Shown here in pieces: positions 44,423 through 55,673 of a stretch of DNA of 64,000 nucleotides (its first letter is position 1; each line of letters begins with the position of its first letter). Origin of the DNA: Corynebacterium tuberculostearicum (lineage in GTDB: Bacteria; Actinomycetota; Actinomycetes; Mycobacteriales; Mycobacteriaceae). The position numbers were made by a program, and so were the translations under genes. The stretch is from the NCBI RefSeq assembly GCF_030503735.1, contig NZ_CP073096.1, positions 558,001-622,000 of the forward strand, written 5' to 3'. Below the pieces are notes generated by a model. That model was given only the letters and a program-made list of their open reading frames with translations, made no database searches and was not told the origin of the DNA.

Positions 44423-45301
44423 TTAGCCGCGGTAAGCGCCGCGCCCTAGGGTGTCGCACTGGGACATCTTTCCGGAGTTATATCCAGAAAGGAACGCTTT
44501 TTCTCGCTGCTCCGAAGAGCCATGGGTCCACGAGTCGGGCTGAACCTGGCCGCCGGATCGACGCTGAATGTTGTCATCGCCTACCGCTTGAGCAGCGGCG
44601 ACAGCGTCCGAGACCTGTTCTTTGGTGATCGGCTCTAGCAAGGGGTTGTCACCCTTGTCGGCGTAGGAAGCCCACAGGCCCGCGTAGCAGTCAGCCTGCA
44701 ACTCGATTTTTACGGCGTTGGAATCGGCGCCCGGGTCGTTGTAGTCAGATAGTCCAAGGGTGCCCTCCAAGTGTTGAATGTGGTGGCCGAATTCGTGGGC
44801 GACGATATACATGCGGGCCAAGGGCGCATTGTCCGCACCAAAATTCCGCAGCGAGTCAAAGAATCCGGTATCAAAATATGCGGACTCATCGCGCGGGCAG
44901 TAGAAGGGGCCGGTAGAAGAAGAGGCTGCACCACAACCGGTATTGACACCACCGTGGAAAACCACGCGTTCCGGTTCCGTGTATTGGATATCTGCTTGCT
45001 CCGGCAGGACTTTTGTCCAGATATTATCTACACTTCGGCCGGTAAACTCCACTAAGCACTCGTCCTTAGTGTTTCCATCTTCGGCAGTTTGGCAGTCGGG
45101 GCTTCCACCCTGAGCGGCATCGCCAGACTGATTTTGGTCACTTCCCAAAATCGAGCCTAAGTCCGAGGGATTGCCTCCTAGCAAGAGGAAGAGGCCCACC
45201 AATACAATCGAGCCAACGCCACCGCCGATGGCGATGCCACCGCCGCCACCGCCAGAACGAGCTTCCTTGCCGCCGAAATCGGCACCTGATCTAAATGTCA
45301 T
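44423..45301 (-). CDS. YpfJ-type neutral zinc metallopeptidase
   Basis: A 292-residue member of the putative neutral zinc metallopeptidase family (YpfJ/KPN_02809). A Gly-rich cytosolic start (RSGGGGGGIAIGGG) is followed by one helix (GSIVLVGLFLLLGG), then an external domain with the zinc motif HEFGHH and a downstream ELQADCYAG glutamate. Cysteines in the domain may form disulfides. ATG 45301 (MTFRSGADFGG) is the family start. The function is unknown. Divergent from aspS. Confidence 0.9.
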   Translation of the reverse strand: MTFRSGADFGGKEARSGGGGGGIAIGGGVGSIVLVGLFLLLGGNPSDLGSILGSDQNQSGDAAQGGSPDCQTAEDGNTKDECLVEFTGRSVDNIWTKVLPEQADIQYTEPERVVFHGGVNTGCGAASSSTGPFYCPRDESAYFDTGFFDSLRNFGADNAPLARMYIVAHEFGHHIQHLEGTLGLSDYNDPGADSNAVKIELQADCYAGLWASYADKGDNPLLEPITKEQVSDAVAAAQAVGDDNIQRRSGGQVQPDSWTHGSSEQREKAFLSGYNSGKMSQCDTLGRGAYRG

Positions 45302-45442
45302 GTCTAGATAGTGCCACATGGCCCCGATTAGCACAGGATAAAGATGCCGGTGGAAAGTACCCGGGGGCTAAGGGCGAAGGCAACGAGATATTTAGGCTTG
45401 CCTAGTGGTTACCTAACCGCGCTCCGTGTGCCGGTAGGGATG

Positions 45443-45448
45443 TAGAAT
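45443..45448 (+). promoter_or_regulatory. Possible -10 box of aspS
   Basis: TAGAAT preceded directly by TG, about 97 bases before the aspS start. I find no good -35 box. The 243-base gap 45302-45544 also has a DtxR-like half site near 45391-45404. Confidence 0.3.
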
Positions 45449-45544
45449 TGTGCGCGTTCCTAGTCTTGCGTTTGGTTTGGCGCGCGCTGTTTACGCGTGG
45501 CGGGACCCGCAAGTGACAATATTTTTAGAAGGGATTGAACAACA

Positions 45545-47377
45545 GTGCTGCGTACCCACTTAGCTGGTGAGCTCCGCAAAGAACTCGCAGGAGAAACCGT
45601 CACCCTAACCGGTTGGGTTTCCCGCCGCCGCGATCACGGTGGTGTGATCTTTATTGACCTGCGCGATCGCTCCGGTATCGCACAGGTCGTCTTCCGCGAA
45701 TCCGATGTGGCGGAGCGCGCCCACGATCTGCGTTCGGAATACTGCGTTAAGGTCACCGGTACCGTAGAGCCTCGCCCTGAGGGCTCGGAAAACCCCAACT
45801 TGCCTTCCGGTGAAATCGAGGTAAACGTCGCGGATCTTGAGGTTCTCAATAAGTCCGCAGCGCTGCCGTTCCAGATTGATGATCCTTCTACCTCGGGTGA
45901 GGTGGGCGAGGAGACTCGCCTGAAGTACCGCTACTTGGACCTGCGCCGTGAGCGCCAGGCAAAGGCGCTGCGCCTGCGCTCCGCGGCTAACCGCGCAGCC
46001 CGCAAGGTACTGGATTCTCATGATTTTGCCGAGATTGAGACCCCAACCCTGACTCGTTCCACCCCGGAGGGCGCACGTGACTTCCTAGTTCCAGCGCGTT
46101 TGAAGCCAGGCACGTGGTACGCATTGCCGCAGTCCCCGCAACTTTTCAAGCAGCTGCTCATGGTCGCTGGCATGGAGCGCTACTACCAGATTGCTCGTTG
46201 CTACCGTGACGAAGACTTCCGCGCTGACCGCCAGCCGGAGTTTACTCAGCTGGACGTTGAGATGTCCTTCGTGGATCAAGATGATGTCATTGCCTTGGCT
46301 GAGGAGATTGTCACCGAGCTATGGAAGCTCATTGGCTATGAGATTAAGACTCCGATCCCTCGCATGACTTACGCTGATGCGATGAAGTACTACGGTTCCG
46401 ATAAGCCGGACCTGCGCTTCGACATCAAGATTGTGGAGTGCACCGAGTTCTTCAAGGACACAACCTTCCGCGTATTCCAGAACGATTACGTAGGCGCCGT
46501 TGTGATGGAGGGCGGTGCCTCCCAGCCACGCCGTCAGTTCGATGCTTGGCAGGACTGGGCTAAGCAGCGCGGAGCAAAGGGCTTGGCCTATATCACTGTG
46601 GGCGAGGACGGCACTTTGGGCGGTCCGGTAGCCAAGAACATCACGGATGCTGAGCGCGAGGGCATTGCGGAGCACGTCGGCGCTAAGCCGGGCGACGCCA
46701 TCTTCTTTGCCGCTGGTGACACCAAGTCTTCCCGTGCACTGCTGGGTGCCGCTCGTGGCGAGATTGCTAAAAAGCTGGACCTCATCAAGGAAGGCGATTG
46801 GGCCTTTACCTGGGTTGTTGATGCCCCGCTCTTCGAGCCTTCTGCGGATGCAACCGCTTCGGGTGACGTCGCTTTGGGCCATTCCAAGTGGACTGCGGTT
46901 CACCACGCCTTTACCTCTCCGAAGCCAGAGTGGATCGATTCCTTCGATCAGAATCCGGGCGAGGCTACTGCCTACGCTTATGACATTGTCTGCAACGGTA
47001 ATGAGATCGGTGGCGGCTCCATTCGTATCCACCAAGAGGACGTCCAAAAGCGCGTTTTCGATGTCATGGGTATCGGTGATGAGGAAGCGCAGGAGAAGTT
47101 CGGCTTCCTGCTCGATGCCTTCTCCTACGGTGCTCCGCCACACGGCGGCATCGCCTTCGGCTGGGACCGCATCGTTTCCCTGTTGGGCGGCTTCGACTCC
47201 ATCCGCGACGTCATTGCCTTCCCGAAGTCCGGCGGTGGCGTAGACCCGCTTACCGACGCCCCAGGGGCAATTCCGGCCGCACAGCGTAAGGAGACTGGCG
47301 TAGACTACAAGCCGGAAAAGAAGAAGGAACAGGATAAGGCAGGTTCCACCGCGGGAGAGAACGCTGAGGGAAAATAG
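45545..47377 (+). CDS. aspS: Aspartyl-tRNA synthetase
   Basis: A 610-residue bacterial-type class II synthetase. The N-terminal OB fold starts [40 protein letters not shown]; motif 2 is [19 protein letters not shown], the bacterial insertion (GAD) domain follows, and motif 3 is [15 protein letters not shown]. The C-terminal 30 residues are Lys/Glu-rich. Corynebacteria usually make Asn-tRNA through GatCAB with a non-discriminating AspRS, so this enzyme probably also charges tRNA-Asn, but that is inference. GTG 45545 has AGAAGGGA upstream. Confidence 0.96.
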   Translation: MLRTHLAGELRKELAGETVTLTGWVSRRRDHGGVIFIDLRDRSGIAQVVFRESDVAERAHDLRSEYCVKVTGTVEPRPEGSENPNLPSGEIEVNVADLEVLNKSAALPFQIDDPSTSGEVGEETRLKYRYLDLRRERQAKALRLRSAANRAARKVLDSHDFAEIETPTLTRSTPEGARDFLVPARLKPGTWYALPQSPQLFKQLLMVAGMERYYQIARCYRDEDFRADRQPEFTQLDVEMSFVDQDDVIALAEEIVTELWKLIGYEIKTPIPRMTYADAMKYYGSDKPDLRFDIKIVECTEFFKDTTFRVFQNDYVGAVVMEGGASQPRRQFDAWQDWAKQRGAKGLAYITVGEDGTLGGPVAKNITDAEREGIAEHVGAKPGDAIFFAAGDTKSSRALLGAARGEIAKKLDLIKEGDWAFTWVVDAPLFEPSADATASGDVALGHSKWTAVHHAFTSPKPEWIDSFDQNPGEATAYAYDIVCNGNEIGGGSIRIHQEDVQKRVFDVMGIGDEEAQEKFGFLLDAFSYGAPPHGGIAFGWDRIVSLLGGFDSIRDVIAFPKSGGGVDPLTDAPGAIPAAQRKETGVDYKPEKKKEQDKAGSTAGENAEGK

Positions 47378-47502
47378 GTAATTAGCCTATTAACACTGCC
47401 TTCAAGGCACACCTGGCGGGGCACATAGTAGGCCGCGGCAATTTATGCTGCGGGCGAACTTGTGACCCCGCTTTGGTGTGAGGGGGCATACTGGATAGAA
47501 CT

Positions 47503-48717
47503 ATGGTTGAAAACGAGACAGTGCTGTCACCCGAGGAAGTCATCAAGGCCGCCTCGGAGATGTTGTCGCGCCGCTTTGGCGGCACCCCGGAGATGTCAGG
47601 CGTGGAGCGCTTGGACGGATCCGGCAATGCAATGGTCCTGCGAGCCAAGATTGCCCCCAGCGCCTTTTTGCCCCATCGTTCTGTGGTGGTTAAGTACAAC
47701 CCAGTAACTGGGTATGGCGTTGATGATGCGGCTATGTTGCGTGAAGTTGTGGCCTATCAATTCACTACGGCCCTCTCTGAAGACGTCCGCCCGGGGCCAG
47801 TGCTCTTGGCTCATGATCTTGAGCAACGCATTATTGTTTTGACGGACTTGGGCGAGGGGGAGACGCTTGCGGACGTCCTTGTTCAATCTTCTGATGAAGA
47901 TCGGGTACGCGTGCTGCGCTCGCTGGGTAGCGCGGTGGGACATATGCATGCCGGGACTGCTGGACATGAGCAGGATTACGAAACCTTGCTTAATCGCATG
48001 CTGCGCAAGAATCCCGAATTGGCGCCGCATCAATCCGTGCGCGATGAGGCATTGCAGCGCTCCATTGGTATCGGCCTAGATCTATTGGACAAGGCAGGCC
48101 TCGATGCGCCAGCAAGTTTCCGGGATCTGGCTGAACAAGCGGCTAGGTCTTTGGCTTCGGGCAAGGATAGGGCCTTTACTCCCTTTGATTTATCCCCGGA
48201 TAACATTATCGTTTCCCAGCGGTTGCATTTCTTGGACTACGAGTGGGCAGGTTTCCGGAACGTCGGCTTCGACGTGGCTTGCGTTATTGCTGGATTCCCG
48301 CAGTTTCTATTCTCCAAGCCAATAACGGACGAGGAAGCTGATATTTTCATCTCGGCGTGGTCCCGTGCGGTATCTGAGGTCTGGCCGCTTTTTGCTGATA
48401 CCGACGAGATTCATGGCCTCATCGTGGCTTCACTTATCGGTTGGGCTCTGTCGAGCGTGACTACCATGCATGCCGGCGGCATAGAAGGCTTGGTCGCGCT
48501 GGCCAGGGGAGAGGCCGAGGTCTTTCATGATCCACAAAGGTCTATCTTGCGACCAGCCGGTCACGGGCCGTTTACGGAAGATGAATTGCTTGTGCGCCGC
48601 GACCTTTATGAAACATTTGAAGCCCTTTCGCGCTACACCGCGCGCTGTGATGGTCCCGCCTGCGCACCAATCGCAGAGTTTGGTAGTGCCATCGCCCGCC
48701 GCGTAGATGATGAGTAA
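47503..48717 (+). CDS. APH-like phosphotransferase of unknown substrate
   Basis: A 404-residue aminoglycoside-phosphotransferase/choline-kinase-like protein. The ATP-binding lobe has VVVKYNP and an ILTDLGEGETLADVL segment; the catalytic loop is FTPFDLSPDNIIV, with the metal-binding FLDYEWAGF after it. A cysteine-containing C-terminal part follows. The usual catalytic HxD is replaced by FDLSPDN, so the aspartate is kept but the histidine is not. Substrate unknown; it is not necessarily a resistance gene. ATG 47503, 42 bases upstream of rarA at its end; probably co-transcribed. Confidence 0.72.
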   Translation: MVENETVLSPEEVIKAASEMLSRRFGGTPEMSGVERLDGSGNAMVLRAKIAPSAFLPHRSVVVKYNPVTGYGVDDAAMLREVVAYQFTTALSEDVRPGPVLLAHDLEQRIIVLTDLGEGETLADVLVQSSDEDRVRVLRSLGSAVGHMHAGTAGHEQDYETLLNRMLRKNPELAPHQSVRDEALQRSIGIGLDLLDKAGLDAPASFRDLAEQAARSLASGKDRAFTPFDLSPDNIIVSQRLHFLDYEWAGFRNVGFDVACVIAGFPQFLFSKPITDEEADIFISAWSRAVSEVWPLFADTDEIHGLIVASLIGWALSSVTTMHAGGIEGLVALARGEAEVFHDPQRSILRPAGHGPFTEDELLVRRDLYETFEALSRYTARCDGPACAPIAEFGSAIARRVDDE

Positions 48718-48759
48718 GTAGTGATAAGCGCCCGCGCAGTACATGGAGGAAGGTTCTAA

Positions 48760-50151
48760 GTGTCTCAAGACTCGTTGTTTGGCGGGCCCGCTCCGGAGCA
48801 GGGTACATCCGCGTTGCCCGGCAAAAATCTTTTCGCCACCCACGCGGGATCTCCGCTGGCGGCACGGATGCGCCCACAGAGCTTGGATGAGGTAGTTGGA
48901 CAAGAGCACCTCTTGGCCCCGGGGAAGCCGCTTCGCCGCCTTGTAGAAGGCTCCGGCGAGGCCTCGGTCATTTTATACGGGCCTCCCGGCACGGGTAAGA
49001 CCACCATTGCCTCGCTCATTGCTAGCCAGATGGGGCAGAATTTCGTGGGCCTATCCGCGCTCGATTCGGGCGTCAAGCAGGTCCGCGAGGTCATCACCCA
49101 CGCGCGCCAAGAGCTTATTCATGGCCGGCGGACGGTGCTGTTTATCGATGAGGTGCATCGCTTTTCCAAAACCCAGCAGGATGCGCTGCTGGCGGCCGTG
49201 GAAAACCGTACGGTGCTGCTCGTGGCGGCGACGACGGAAAATCCTTCGTTCTCCGTCGTGGCTCCGCTATTGTCTCGATCACTACTTTTGCAGCTGCATT
49301 CGCTAAGCGACGACGACCTGAGGGGCGTCGCCAAGCGCGCGCTAGAGAGCGACCGTGGTCTGGGCGAGCGCAAGATTCGGATCAATGATAAGGCCTTGGA
49401 TCAGTTAGTTCTTTTGGCTGGCGGCGATGCGCGGCGCACGCTGACCTATCTGGAAGCGGCCGCCGAAGCAGTGGATGATGGCGGCGAAATTACCCCGCAG
49501 ACGGTCACGGATAACGTCAATAAGGCAGTGGTTCGCTATGACCGCGATGGCGATCAACACTATGACGTGGTCTCAGCTTTTATTAAATCCATTCGCGGCT
49601 CCGATGTTGATGCTGCTTTGCACTATCTGGCTCGCATGGTGGAAGCGGGCGAGGACCCGCGTTTTATCGCTCGCAGGCTCATAGTTCATGCCTCTGAGGA
49701 CATTGGCATGGCCGATCCCACCGCCCTCCAAGTTGCTGTGGCGGCAGCAGAAGCAGCGCAGCTTATCGGCATGCCGGAGGCTAGAATCCCGCTAGCTCAG
49801 GCCACCATTCATCTGGCCACCGCGCCAAAATCTCCCTCGGTTATATCCGCCATCACGCAGGCCCAGGCAGATGTGGCCGCCGGCAAGGTGGGCCACGTAC
49901 CAGCGCACCTTAGGGACGGCCACTATGAAGGCGCAAAGAAATTGGGAAATGCTGTGGGCTATGTTTATCCCCACGATGATCCCCGAGGCGTTGTCGAGCA
50001 GCAATACCTGCCCGACGAGCTAGAGGGCTCCGTGTACTATGAACCCACCGATCACGGCGCCGAGAAGCGTATTTATGACTACATAGGTCGGCTGCGCAGC
50101 ATTATTCGTGGTAAGCGCGCCCCCGGCAAGAATGCCCGCCGGCCACAATAA
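48760..50151 (+). CDS. rarA: Replication-associated recombination protein A (RarA/MgsA)
   Basis: A 463-residue AAA+ ATPase. Walker A is GPPGTGKTT, Walker B is [11 protein letters not shown], sensor 1 is [10 protein letters not shown], and the C-terminal tetramerisation domain contains [29 protein letters not shown]. It helps rescue stalled replication forks. GTG 48760 follows AGGAAGG. It lies 101 bases upstream of alaS. Confidence 0.94.
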   Translation: MSQDSLFGGPAPEQGTSALPGKNLFATHAGSPLAARMRPQSLDEVVGQEHLLAPGKPLRRLVEGSGEASVILYGPPGTGKTTIASLIASQMGQNFVGLSALDSGVKQVREVITHARQELIHGRRTVLFIDEVHRFSKTQQDALLAAVENRTVLLVAATTENPSFSVVAPLLSRSLLLQLHSLSDDDLRGVAKRALESDRGLGERKIRINDKALDQLVLLAGGDARRTLTYLEAAAEAVDDGGEITPQTVTDNVNKAVVRYDRDGDQHYDVVSAFIKSIRGSDVDAALHYLARMVEAGEDPRFIARRLIVHASEDIGMADPTALQVAVAAAEAAQLIGMPEARIPLAQATIHLATAPKSPSVISAITQAQADVAAGKVGHVPAHLRDGHYEGAKKLGNAVGYVYPHDDPRGVVEQQYLPDELEGSVYYEPTDHGAEKRIYDYIGRLRSIIRGKRAPGKNARRPQ

Positions 50152-50252
50152 TCCCCACCAATGGGAAACGGCGGTGCGGCGAGGGGTAAAGTTGGGCGGG
50201 TTGGAAACTTCTCGATAGAAGATGAAAGCTCATACAGTTAGGATTGTTGCTC

Positions 50253-52937
50253 GTGAAGACTCATGAGATCCGGGAACGGTTTACCCAGCACTTCGTCAAT
50301 TCTGGTCACGAGGCAGTGCCAAGCGCCTCGCTGATCCTGGATGACCCTAACCTGCTTTTCGTCAACGCGGGTATGGTTCCGTTCAAGCCCTATTTCTTGG
50401 GCCAGCAGAACCCGCCCTTTGCAAAGGGCCTAGCTACCTCCATCCAAAAGTGCGTGCGCACCTTGGATATCGACGAGGTAGGCATTACTACCCGGCACAA
50501 CACCTTCTTCCAGATGGCCGGGAACTTCTCCTTTGGCCAGTACTTCAAGGAAGGCGCTATTACCAATGCGTGGACCTTGCTTACCGGCTCCGTTGATGAG
50601 GGCGGCTTTGGCCTAGACCCAGAGCGCCTGTGGGTCACGGTTTATTTGGATGATGATGAGGCAGCCGATATTTGGCGCGACAAGATCGGTGTTCCAGAAG
50701 AACGCATTCAGCGCCTCGGCATGGAGGACAACTACTGGTCCATGGGTATCCCTGGGCCCTGTGGTCCGTGCTCTGAGATTTATTATGACCGCGGTCCCGA
50801 GTACGGCAAGGACGGCGGCCCGATTGCCGATGACAACCGCTACATGGAGATCTGGAATCTGGTCTTCATGCAAAATGAGCGCGGCGAGGGCATTGGCAAG
50901 GGCAACTTTGAGATCGTCGGCGAGCTGCCCAAGAAGAACATCGATACCGGCCTGGGCATCGAGCGCGTGGCCTGTATTCTGCAGAACGTAGACAATGTCT
51001 ACGAAACGGATCTGCTGCGCCCAGTTATTGACGTAGCCGAAGAGCTTACCGGTGCCACATACGGCGATAAGGCCTCCCACGAAGACAACATCCGCTTCCG
51101 CGTGGTAGCTGACCACTCCCGTACCGGCATGATGCTCATTCTGGATGGCGTGACCCCAGGCAATGAGGGCCGCGGATACATCCTGCGCCGCCTGCTGCGT
51201 CGCATTATCCGTTCCGCCAAGCTGCTGGGCGCCAAGGGCGCGACTATGGAGCACTTCATGAATACGGTTATGGATACCATGACTCCGTCCTATCCGGAGA
51301 TTGCGGACAATCGCGAGCGTATCCTGCGCGTTGCCGTCAGTGAAGAAAAAGCCTTCCTGAAGACCCTCGAGTCTGGTACCCGCCTCTTCGATGATGCCGT
51401 ACAGGAGCTCAAGTCCACCTCCCGTGCCAAGACCGCAAAGGTCCTGCCAGGTGAGAAGGCCTTTGAGCTGCACGATACCTACGGTTTCCCCATTGACCTG
51501 ACGCTCGAAATGGCGCAGGAAGCCGGTCTCGAGGTAGACATGGATGGCTTTAACGACGCCATGGGTGAGCAGCGTCGCCGCGCCAAGGCCGATAATCAAG
51601 CCAAGAAGCACGGCCACACCGACCTTTCTCTCTACCGCGACTGGGTGGACAATAACCCCACCGTCTTCACCGGCTTTGAGGAGCTTACTTCCGACGCCCG
51701 CGTGATCGGCCTCGTCCGCGGCGGCGAAAAGGTCGACCAGGTGCACGAGGGCGAGCAGGTTGAGGTCATCTTGGACCACACCCCGCTGTACGCCGAAGCG
51801 GGAGGCCAGATGGCAGACCGCGGCCGCATTATGGCCGGTGAGTCTTTGCTGGAGGTCAACGACGTTCAAAAGATTGGCAAGAAGCTGTGGGTACACAAGG
51901 CCACGGTTACCGCTGGCGGCCTTGACTTGGGTATGTCCGTTGAAGCAGCCGTCGACGAGCAGTGGCGCCACGGTGCTACCCAGGCTCACTCTGCTACGCA
52001 CCTGATTCACGCCGCACTGCGCCAGGTGCTTGGCCCCACCGCTGTCCAGGCAGGCTCCATGAACCGCCCGGGTTACCTGCGCTTTGACTTCAATTACACC
52101 GAGCAGCTCAGCCAGGCGCAGCTGGAAGAGATTGCTCTGATCACCAACCAGGCAATCGACTCCAACTTTGCGGTCAACACCATTGAGACCTCCCTGGAGG
52201 AGGCCAAGGCTATGGGAGCTATGGCACTATTCGGTGAGAACTACGGCAAGGAAGTTCGCGTAGTAGAAATCGGCGGACCGTTCTCCATCGAGCTCTGCGG
52301 CGGTACCCACGTTGGTTCCTCTGCTGAAATCGGACCGGTGTCCGTGCTGGGTGAGTCCTCCGTTGGCTCTGGTGCTCGCCGCATCGAGGCCTACTCCGGT
52401 TTGGATGCCTTCCGTTACTACTCCAAGGAAACTGCCTTGGTAGAAGGCGTGTCCCGCGAGCTCAAGGTGCAGACCGAGGATTTGCCGGATCGTATCGTGC
52501 AGCTGTCTGAAAAGCTCAAGGCAGCGGAAAAGGAAATTGAAACCCTACGCAAGCAACAGCTGGCTGCGCGTGCCTCCGAGTTTGTCGGCGCGGCTAAGGA
52601 TATCAATGGCTTCAAGGTCATTGCGCTTACCTTGCCGGAAGGCACCACAGGTGGAGACCTGCGCAACGTTGCTACGGACCTGCGCAACCGCCTGCGCGAG
52701 GAAGAAGCCGTTATCGTCTTGGGCGCCGAGGATAAGGGCAAGTTCCCGTTCATCGCGGCGGCTACGGATAAGGCCGTTGGACGCGGCGTGAAGTCCGGGG
52801 ACATCGTGAAGCAGTTTGGCCAGTACGTCGACGGTCGTGGCGGCGGTAAGCCGGATATGGCTCAGGGCTCTGGTTCTACTGCAGCCGGTGCTGAGAGCGG
52901 CTTTGCAGCCGTCAAGGACATGCTCGAGTCTCTGTAG
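50253..52937 (+). CDS. alaS: Alanyl-tRNA synthetase
   Basis: About 894 residues in the full-length form: class II core ([41 protein letters not shown]), editing domain with the metal ligands [12 protein letters not shown] and CGGTHVGSS, and the C-terminal C-Ala domain. GTG 50253 gives the usual [14 protein letters not shown] start; TTG codons at 50244 and 50247 are alternatives. RuvX follows by 11 bases. Confidence 0.96.
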   Translation: MKTHEIRERFTQHFVNSGHEAVPSASLILDDPNLLFVNAGMVPFKPYFLGQQNPPFAKGLATSIQKCVRTLDIDEVGITTRHNTFFQMAGNFSFGQYFKEGAITNAWTLLTGSVDEGGFGLDPERLWVTVYLDDDEAADIWRDKIGVPEERIQRLGMEDNYWSMGIPGPCGPCSEIYYDRGPEYGKDGGPIADDNRYMEIWNLVFMQNERGEGIGKGNFEIVGELPKKNIDTGLGIERVACILQNVDNVYETDLLRPVIDVAEELTGATYGDKASHEDNIRFRVVADHSRTGMMLILDGVTPGNEGRGYILRRLLRRIIRSAKLLGAKGATMEHFMNTVMDTMTPSYPEIADNRERILRVAVSEEKAFLKTLESGTRLFDDAVQELKSTSRAKTAKVLPGEKAFELHDTYGFPIDLTLEMAQEAGLEVDMDGFNDAMGEQRRRAKADNQAKKHGHTDLSLYRDWVDNNPTVFTGFEELTSDARVIGLVRGGEKVDQVHEGEQVEVILDHTPLYAEAGGQMADRGRIMAGESLLEVNDVQKIGKKLWVHKATVTAGGLDLGMSVEAAVDEQWRHGATQAHSATHLIHAALRQVLGPTAVQAGSMNRPGYLRFDFNYTEQLSQAQLEEIALITNQAIDSNFAVNTIETSLEEAKAMGAMALFGENYGKEVRVVEIGGPFSIELCGGTHVGSSAEIGPVSVLGESSVGSGARRIEAYSGLDAFRYYSKETALVEGVSRELKVQTEDLPDRIVQLSEKLKAAEKEIETLRKQQLAARASEFVGAAKDINGFKVIALTLPEGTTGGDLRNVATDLRNRLREEEAVIVLGAEDKGKFPFIAAATDKAVGRGVKSGDIVKQFGQYVDGRGGGKPDMAQGSGSTAAGAESGFAAVKDMLESL

Positions 52938-52948
52938 GAAGGTCGGCT

Positions 52949-53500
52949 GTGGCGAAGGTAGAACCAGATACCCCCGGTGTGAATGATCCGGGGCAGGGCC
53001 GCCGGCTCGCACTTGACGTCGGAACAGCGCGCATGGGGGTCGCGGTGTCTAATAGGGAAGCAACGCTTGCCACCCCAGTGGAAACTGTTCACCGCGAAAC
53101 TGGCTTTAAGGACCGAGACAAGGGCGATATCGACCGCATTCTGGAGTTAATTAGTTCTTACGAGGCGGTGGAGATCATCGTTGGTTTGCCCAGAGATTTG
53201 CAGGGAAATGGTTCAAAGAGCGTAAAACATGCTAAGGAAATTGCGTTTCGGATCCGCCGCCGCTTGAATCGAAATGCAAATATAGATAAAGTTCCACCGC
53301 CAGTACGCTTGGCTGATGAGCGTTTGACTACCGTAGCGGCAACGACCGCGCTGCGCGCGTCTGGCGTGTCCGAAAAGAAGGGCCGCAAAGTCATCGACCA
53401 AGCAGCAGCGGTGGAGATTTTGCAGTCCTGGTTGGACGGGCGCGCGAACGCCCTTCGCTCGGATGATGCAATTAACCAGCCTTCAGACTCAGGAGACTAA
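52949..53500 (+). CDS. ruvX: Putative pre-16S rRNA nuclease RuvX (YqgF)
   Basis: A 183-residue RNase H-fold protein: [16 protein letters not shown] near the start, [12 protein letters not shown] in the middle, and [10 protein letters not shown] with [13 protein letters not shown] near the end, giving the family's catalytic acids. The homologue in E. coli processes the 16S rRNA 5' end. The start is GTG 52949. It lies between alaS and mltG, as in most actinobacteria. Confidence 0.93.
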   Translation: MAKVEPDTPGVNDPGQGRRLALDVGTARMGVAVSNREATLATPVETVHRETGFKDRDKGDIDRILELISSYEAVEIIVGLPRDLQGNGSKSVKHAKEIAFRIRRRLNRNANIDKVPPPVRLADERLTTVAATTALRASGVSEKKGRKVIDQAAAVEILQSWLDGRANALRSDDAINQPSDSGD

Positions 53501-53505
53501 AACAC

Positions 53506-54732
53506 GTGAGCCGTAACCAAGAACGCCTCGGCCGATCGATGGAGCCGAAATACGTCAAACGCCGCCAGCGCGGTATTGCCGTCATCGTCGCATCCATCAT
53601 CGTTATCCTTGGCGCCCTTATCTACATCGGATTCCGCCTCGGTAATACCTCCGCCGATTATGAAGGAACCGGCAACGGTACCACCCAGCTGGTGGAGGTG
53701 CCGGAAGGCTCGTCCATGTCCGAGCTCGGACCTGCATTGGTAGAGAAGAATGTGGTGAAGACGCAAGACGCTTTCGATTCTGCTGCGTCGATGAACCACA
53801 GTGCGAGCCAAATCCAGCCGGGCTTCTACCGCCTGCAGGAAGAAATGAGCGCGGACGCAGCGGTCGAGGCATTGCTGGATGAGAATAACCGCGTGGACAT
53901 GCTCAAGGTGCAAGGTGGTGCCACCTTGGAGGACGTCAAGGTTGTGGGCGGAGACGTCCGCTACGGCATTTACTCCCTGATTTCTGAGGTCAGCTGCAAC
54001 GATGGCAACTGCCTGAAGAAGGAGGACCTGGAAAAGGTTGCCGCCGAAACCGACCCAGCCGAGCTGGGCGCACCGGAGTGGGCCTTGGACGCTATTAATA
54101 AGCGCGGCAATGACCCCAAGCGCATTGAGGGCCTTATCGCGCCAGGCCAGTACGTCTTGGACCCCAATATGGAGGCCAAGGATATCCTCAAGGATCTCAT
54201 CACCCGCTCCACCGAGCGCTACAACGAGACCAATATTGAGGAACGCGCTCAGGCTATCGGCTTGAGCCCTTATGAGCTGCTCACCTCCGCTTCCTTGGTG
54301 GAGCGCGAGGCGCCAGCGGGCGAGTTCGACAAGGTTGCCCGCGTTATCCTAAACCGCTTGGACGAGCCAATGCGCCTGGAGTTTGACTCCACCGTGAACT
54401 ACGGCTTGGAAGACGTTGAGCTGGCCACCACCGATGAGGCCCGTGGGGAGAAGACCCCGTGGAATACCTACGCGAAGGAAGGCCTGCCGGATACCCCGAT
54501 TGCCTCTCCATCCGATGAAGCTATTCAAGCTATGGAGCAACCGGCCGAGGGTAATTGGAAGTTCTTCGTCACCGTGGACGAAGAAGGCACCACCGTCTTC
54601 TCGGATACGTACGATGAGCACTTGGGCCGCGTTGATGACGCCATCCGCTCCGGCGTTCTCGATTCGAAGCGCGAGGGCGAAGGCGCTGGTTCCGGCAACG
54701 GCGACGCCGCTGCCGAGCAGCCCGCCCAGTAG
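53506..54732 (+). CDS. mltG: Endolytic murein transglycosylase MltG
   Basis: A 408-residue protein: a basic N-terminus, one helix (GIAVIVASIIVILGALIYIGF), and an external YceG domain. Conserved parts are VPEGSSMSELGPALVEKNVV (LysM-like subdomain), IQPGFYRLQ, and the catalytic region SASLVEREAPAGEFDKVARVILNRL with its glutamate, then LEFDSTVNYGL and NTYAKEGLPDTPIASPSDEAI. It cuts nascent peptidoglycan strands. The Gly/Ala/Glu-rich tail is extra. Confidence 0.94.
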   Translation: MSRNQERLGRSMEPKYVKRRQRGIAVIVASIIVILGALIYIGFRLGNTSADYEGTGNGTTQLVEVPEGSSMSELGPALVEKNVVKTQDAFDSAASMNHSASQIQPGFYRLQEEMSADAAVEALLDENNRVDMLKVQGGATLEDVKVVGGDVRYGIYSLISEVSCNDGNCLKKEDLEKVAAETDPAELGAPEWALDAINKRGNDPKRIEGLIAPGQYVLDPNMEAKDILKDLITRSTERYNETNIEERAQAIGLSPYELLTSASLVEREAPAGEFDKVARVILNRLDEPMRLEFDSTVNYGLEDVELATTDEARGEKTPWNTYAKEGLPDTPIASPSDEAIQAMEQPAEGNWKFFVTVDEEGTTVFSDTYDEHLGRVDDAIRSGVLDSKREGEGAGSGNGDAAAEQPAQ

Positions 54733-54763
54733 AGTCGCGACGACCACAAAGAGGTAGAACACC

Positions 54764-55591
54764 ATGCCACGCGCGGCAGTCTTGGGCAGGCCCATCGAGC
54801 ACTCCTTGTCTCCGGTGCTCCACAATGCTGGCTACGAGGCAGCTGGGCTGGCAGGGTGGGGCTACACCCGCTTCGAAACGACAGCAGAAGGTTTACCGGA
54901 CTTAGTAGAGAAAAGCGATCCAGATTTCGTTGGTTTCTCCGTCACCATGCCGGGCAAATTCGCCGCCCTCCGCCTCGCAGATTCCGTGAGTGACCGCGCA
55001 CAGCTGATTGGTTCGGCTAATACGTTGGTGCGTAGGGCAGATGGTTGGTTTGCAGACAATACCGACACCGTGGGCGTGTGTGGTGCCCTCGCAGAACTAT
55101 TGGGGGATGAGCCAGTACGTCATGCGCTGCTGATCGGTGCAGGGGGAACCGCCCGTCCCGCGTTGTGGGGGCTTGCCGAGCGCGGGGTGAAAAAAGTTAC
55201 GGTCCTCAACCGTTCCGACCGCAGCGCCGAACTTTTGCCGCTCGCCCAGAACTTAGGGCTGGAACTTTCCTTTGTCAGTTTCGACGGGGACTTATCCGCG
55301 CTGGCTCGCACTGTCGATGTCATTGTGTCCACCGTTCCAGCCGCGGCGGTGGAAGACTATGTCTTTACCATTGCCCACGCACCGGTGCTGGACGTCATTT
55401 ATGATCCTTGGCCCACTCCACTGACCATGTGCGCGGCGGCCAATGGGTACAAGACCGTCGGCGGGCATGTCATGCTCGCGCACCAAGCATTTAGCCAGTT
55501 CGAGCAATTTACCGGGGTGGCCGCTCCGCGGGAAGAGATGCTGAAGGCATTGAACCAGGAGCTGCAGAAGCGGTCGCAGACGACTAAGTAG
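54764..55591 (+). CDS. aroE: Shikimate dehydrogenase
   Basis: A 275-residue enzyme reducing 3-dehydroshikimate to shikimate with NADPH. The substrate site has GRPIEHSLSPVLHNAGYEAAGL and the lysine of FVGFSVTMPGKFAALRL; the NADPH loop is LIGAGGTARPALWGL, and LAHQAFSQFEQFTG follows. ATG 54764, 31 bases after mltG. Confidence 0.94.
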   Translation: MPRAAVLGRPIEHSLSPVLHNAGYEAAGLAGWGYTRFETTAEGLPDLVEKSDPDFVGFSVTMPGKFAALRLADSVSDRAQLIGSANTLVRRADGWFADNTDTVGVCGALAELLGDEPVRHALLIGAGGTARPALWGLAERGVKKVTVLNRSDRSAELLPLAQNLGLELSFVSFDGDLSALARTVDVIVSTVPAAAVEDYVFTIAHAPVLDVIYDPWPTPLTMCAAANGYKTVGGHVMLAHQAFSQFEQFTGVAAPREEMLKALNQELQKRSQTTK

Positions 55592-55673
55592 GAGGGACGT
55601 CGGCAAGCGCGACCTGCAACCTCCGTGCAGTAGAAGCTGCAGAGTTCGCCATGTAGACAAAGGCGCCCAGCAT

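Noticed and set aside
50613..52010. 465-residue open frame opposite alaS
   Set aside because: Long but antisense to a highly conserved synthetase gene; low-complexity Leu/Val/His composition typical of a shadow.
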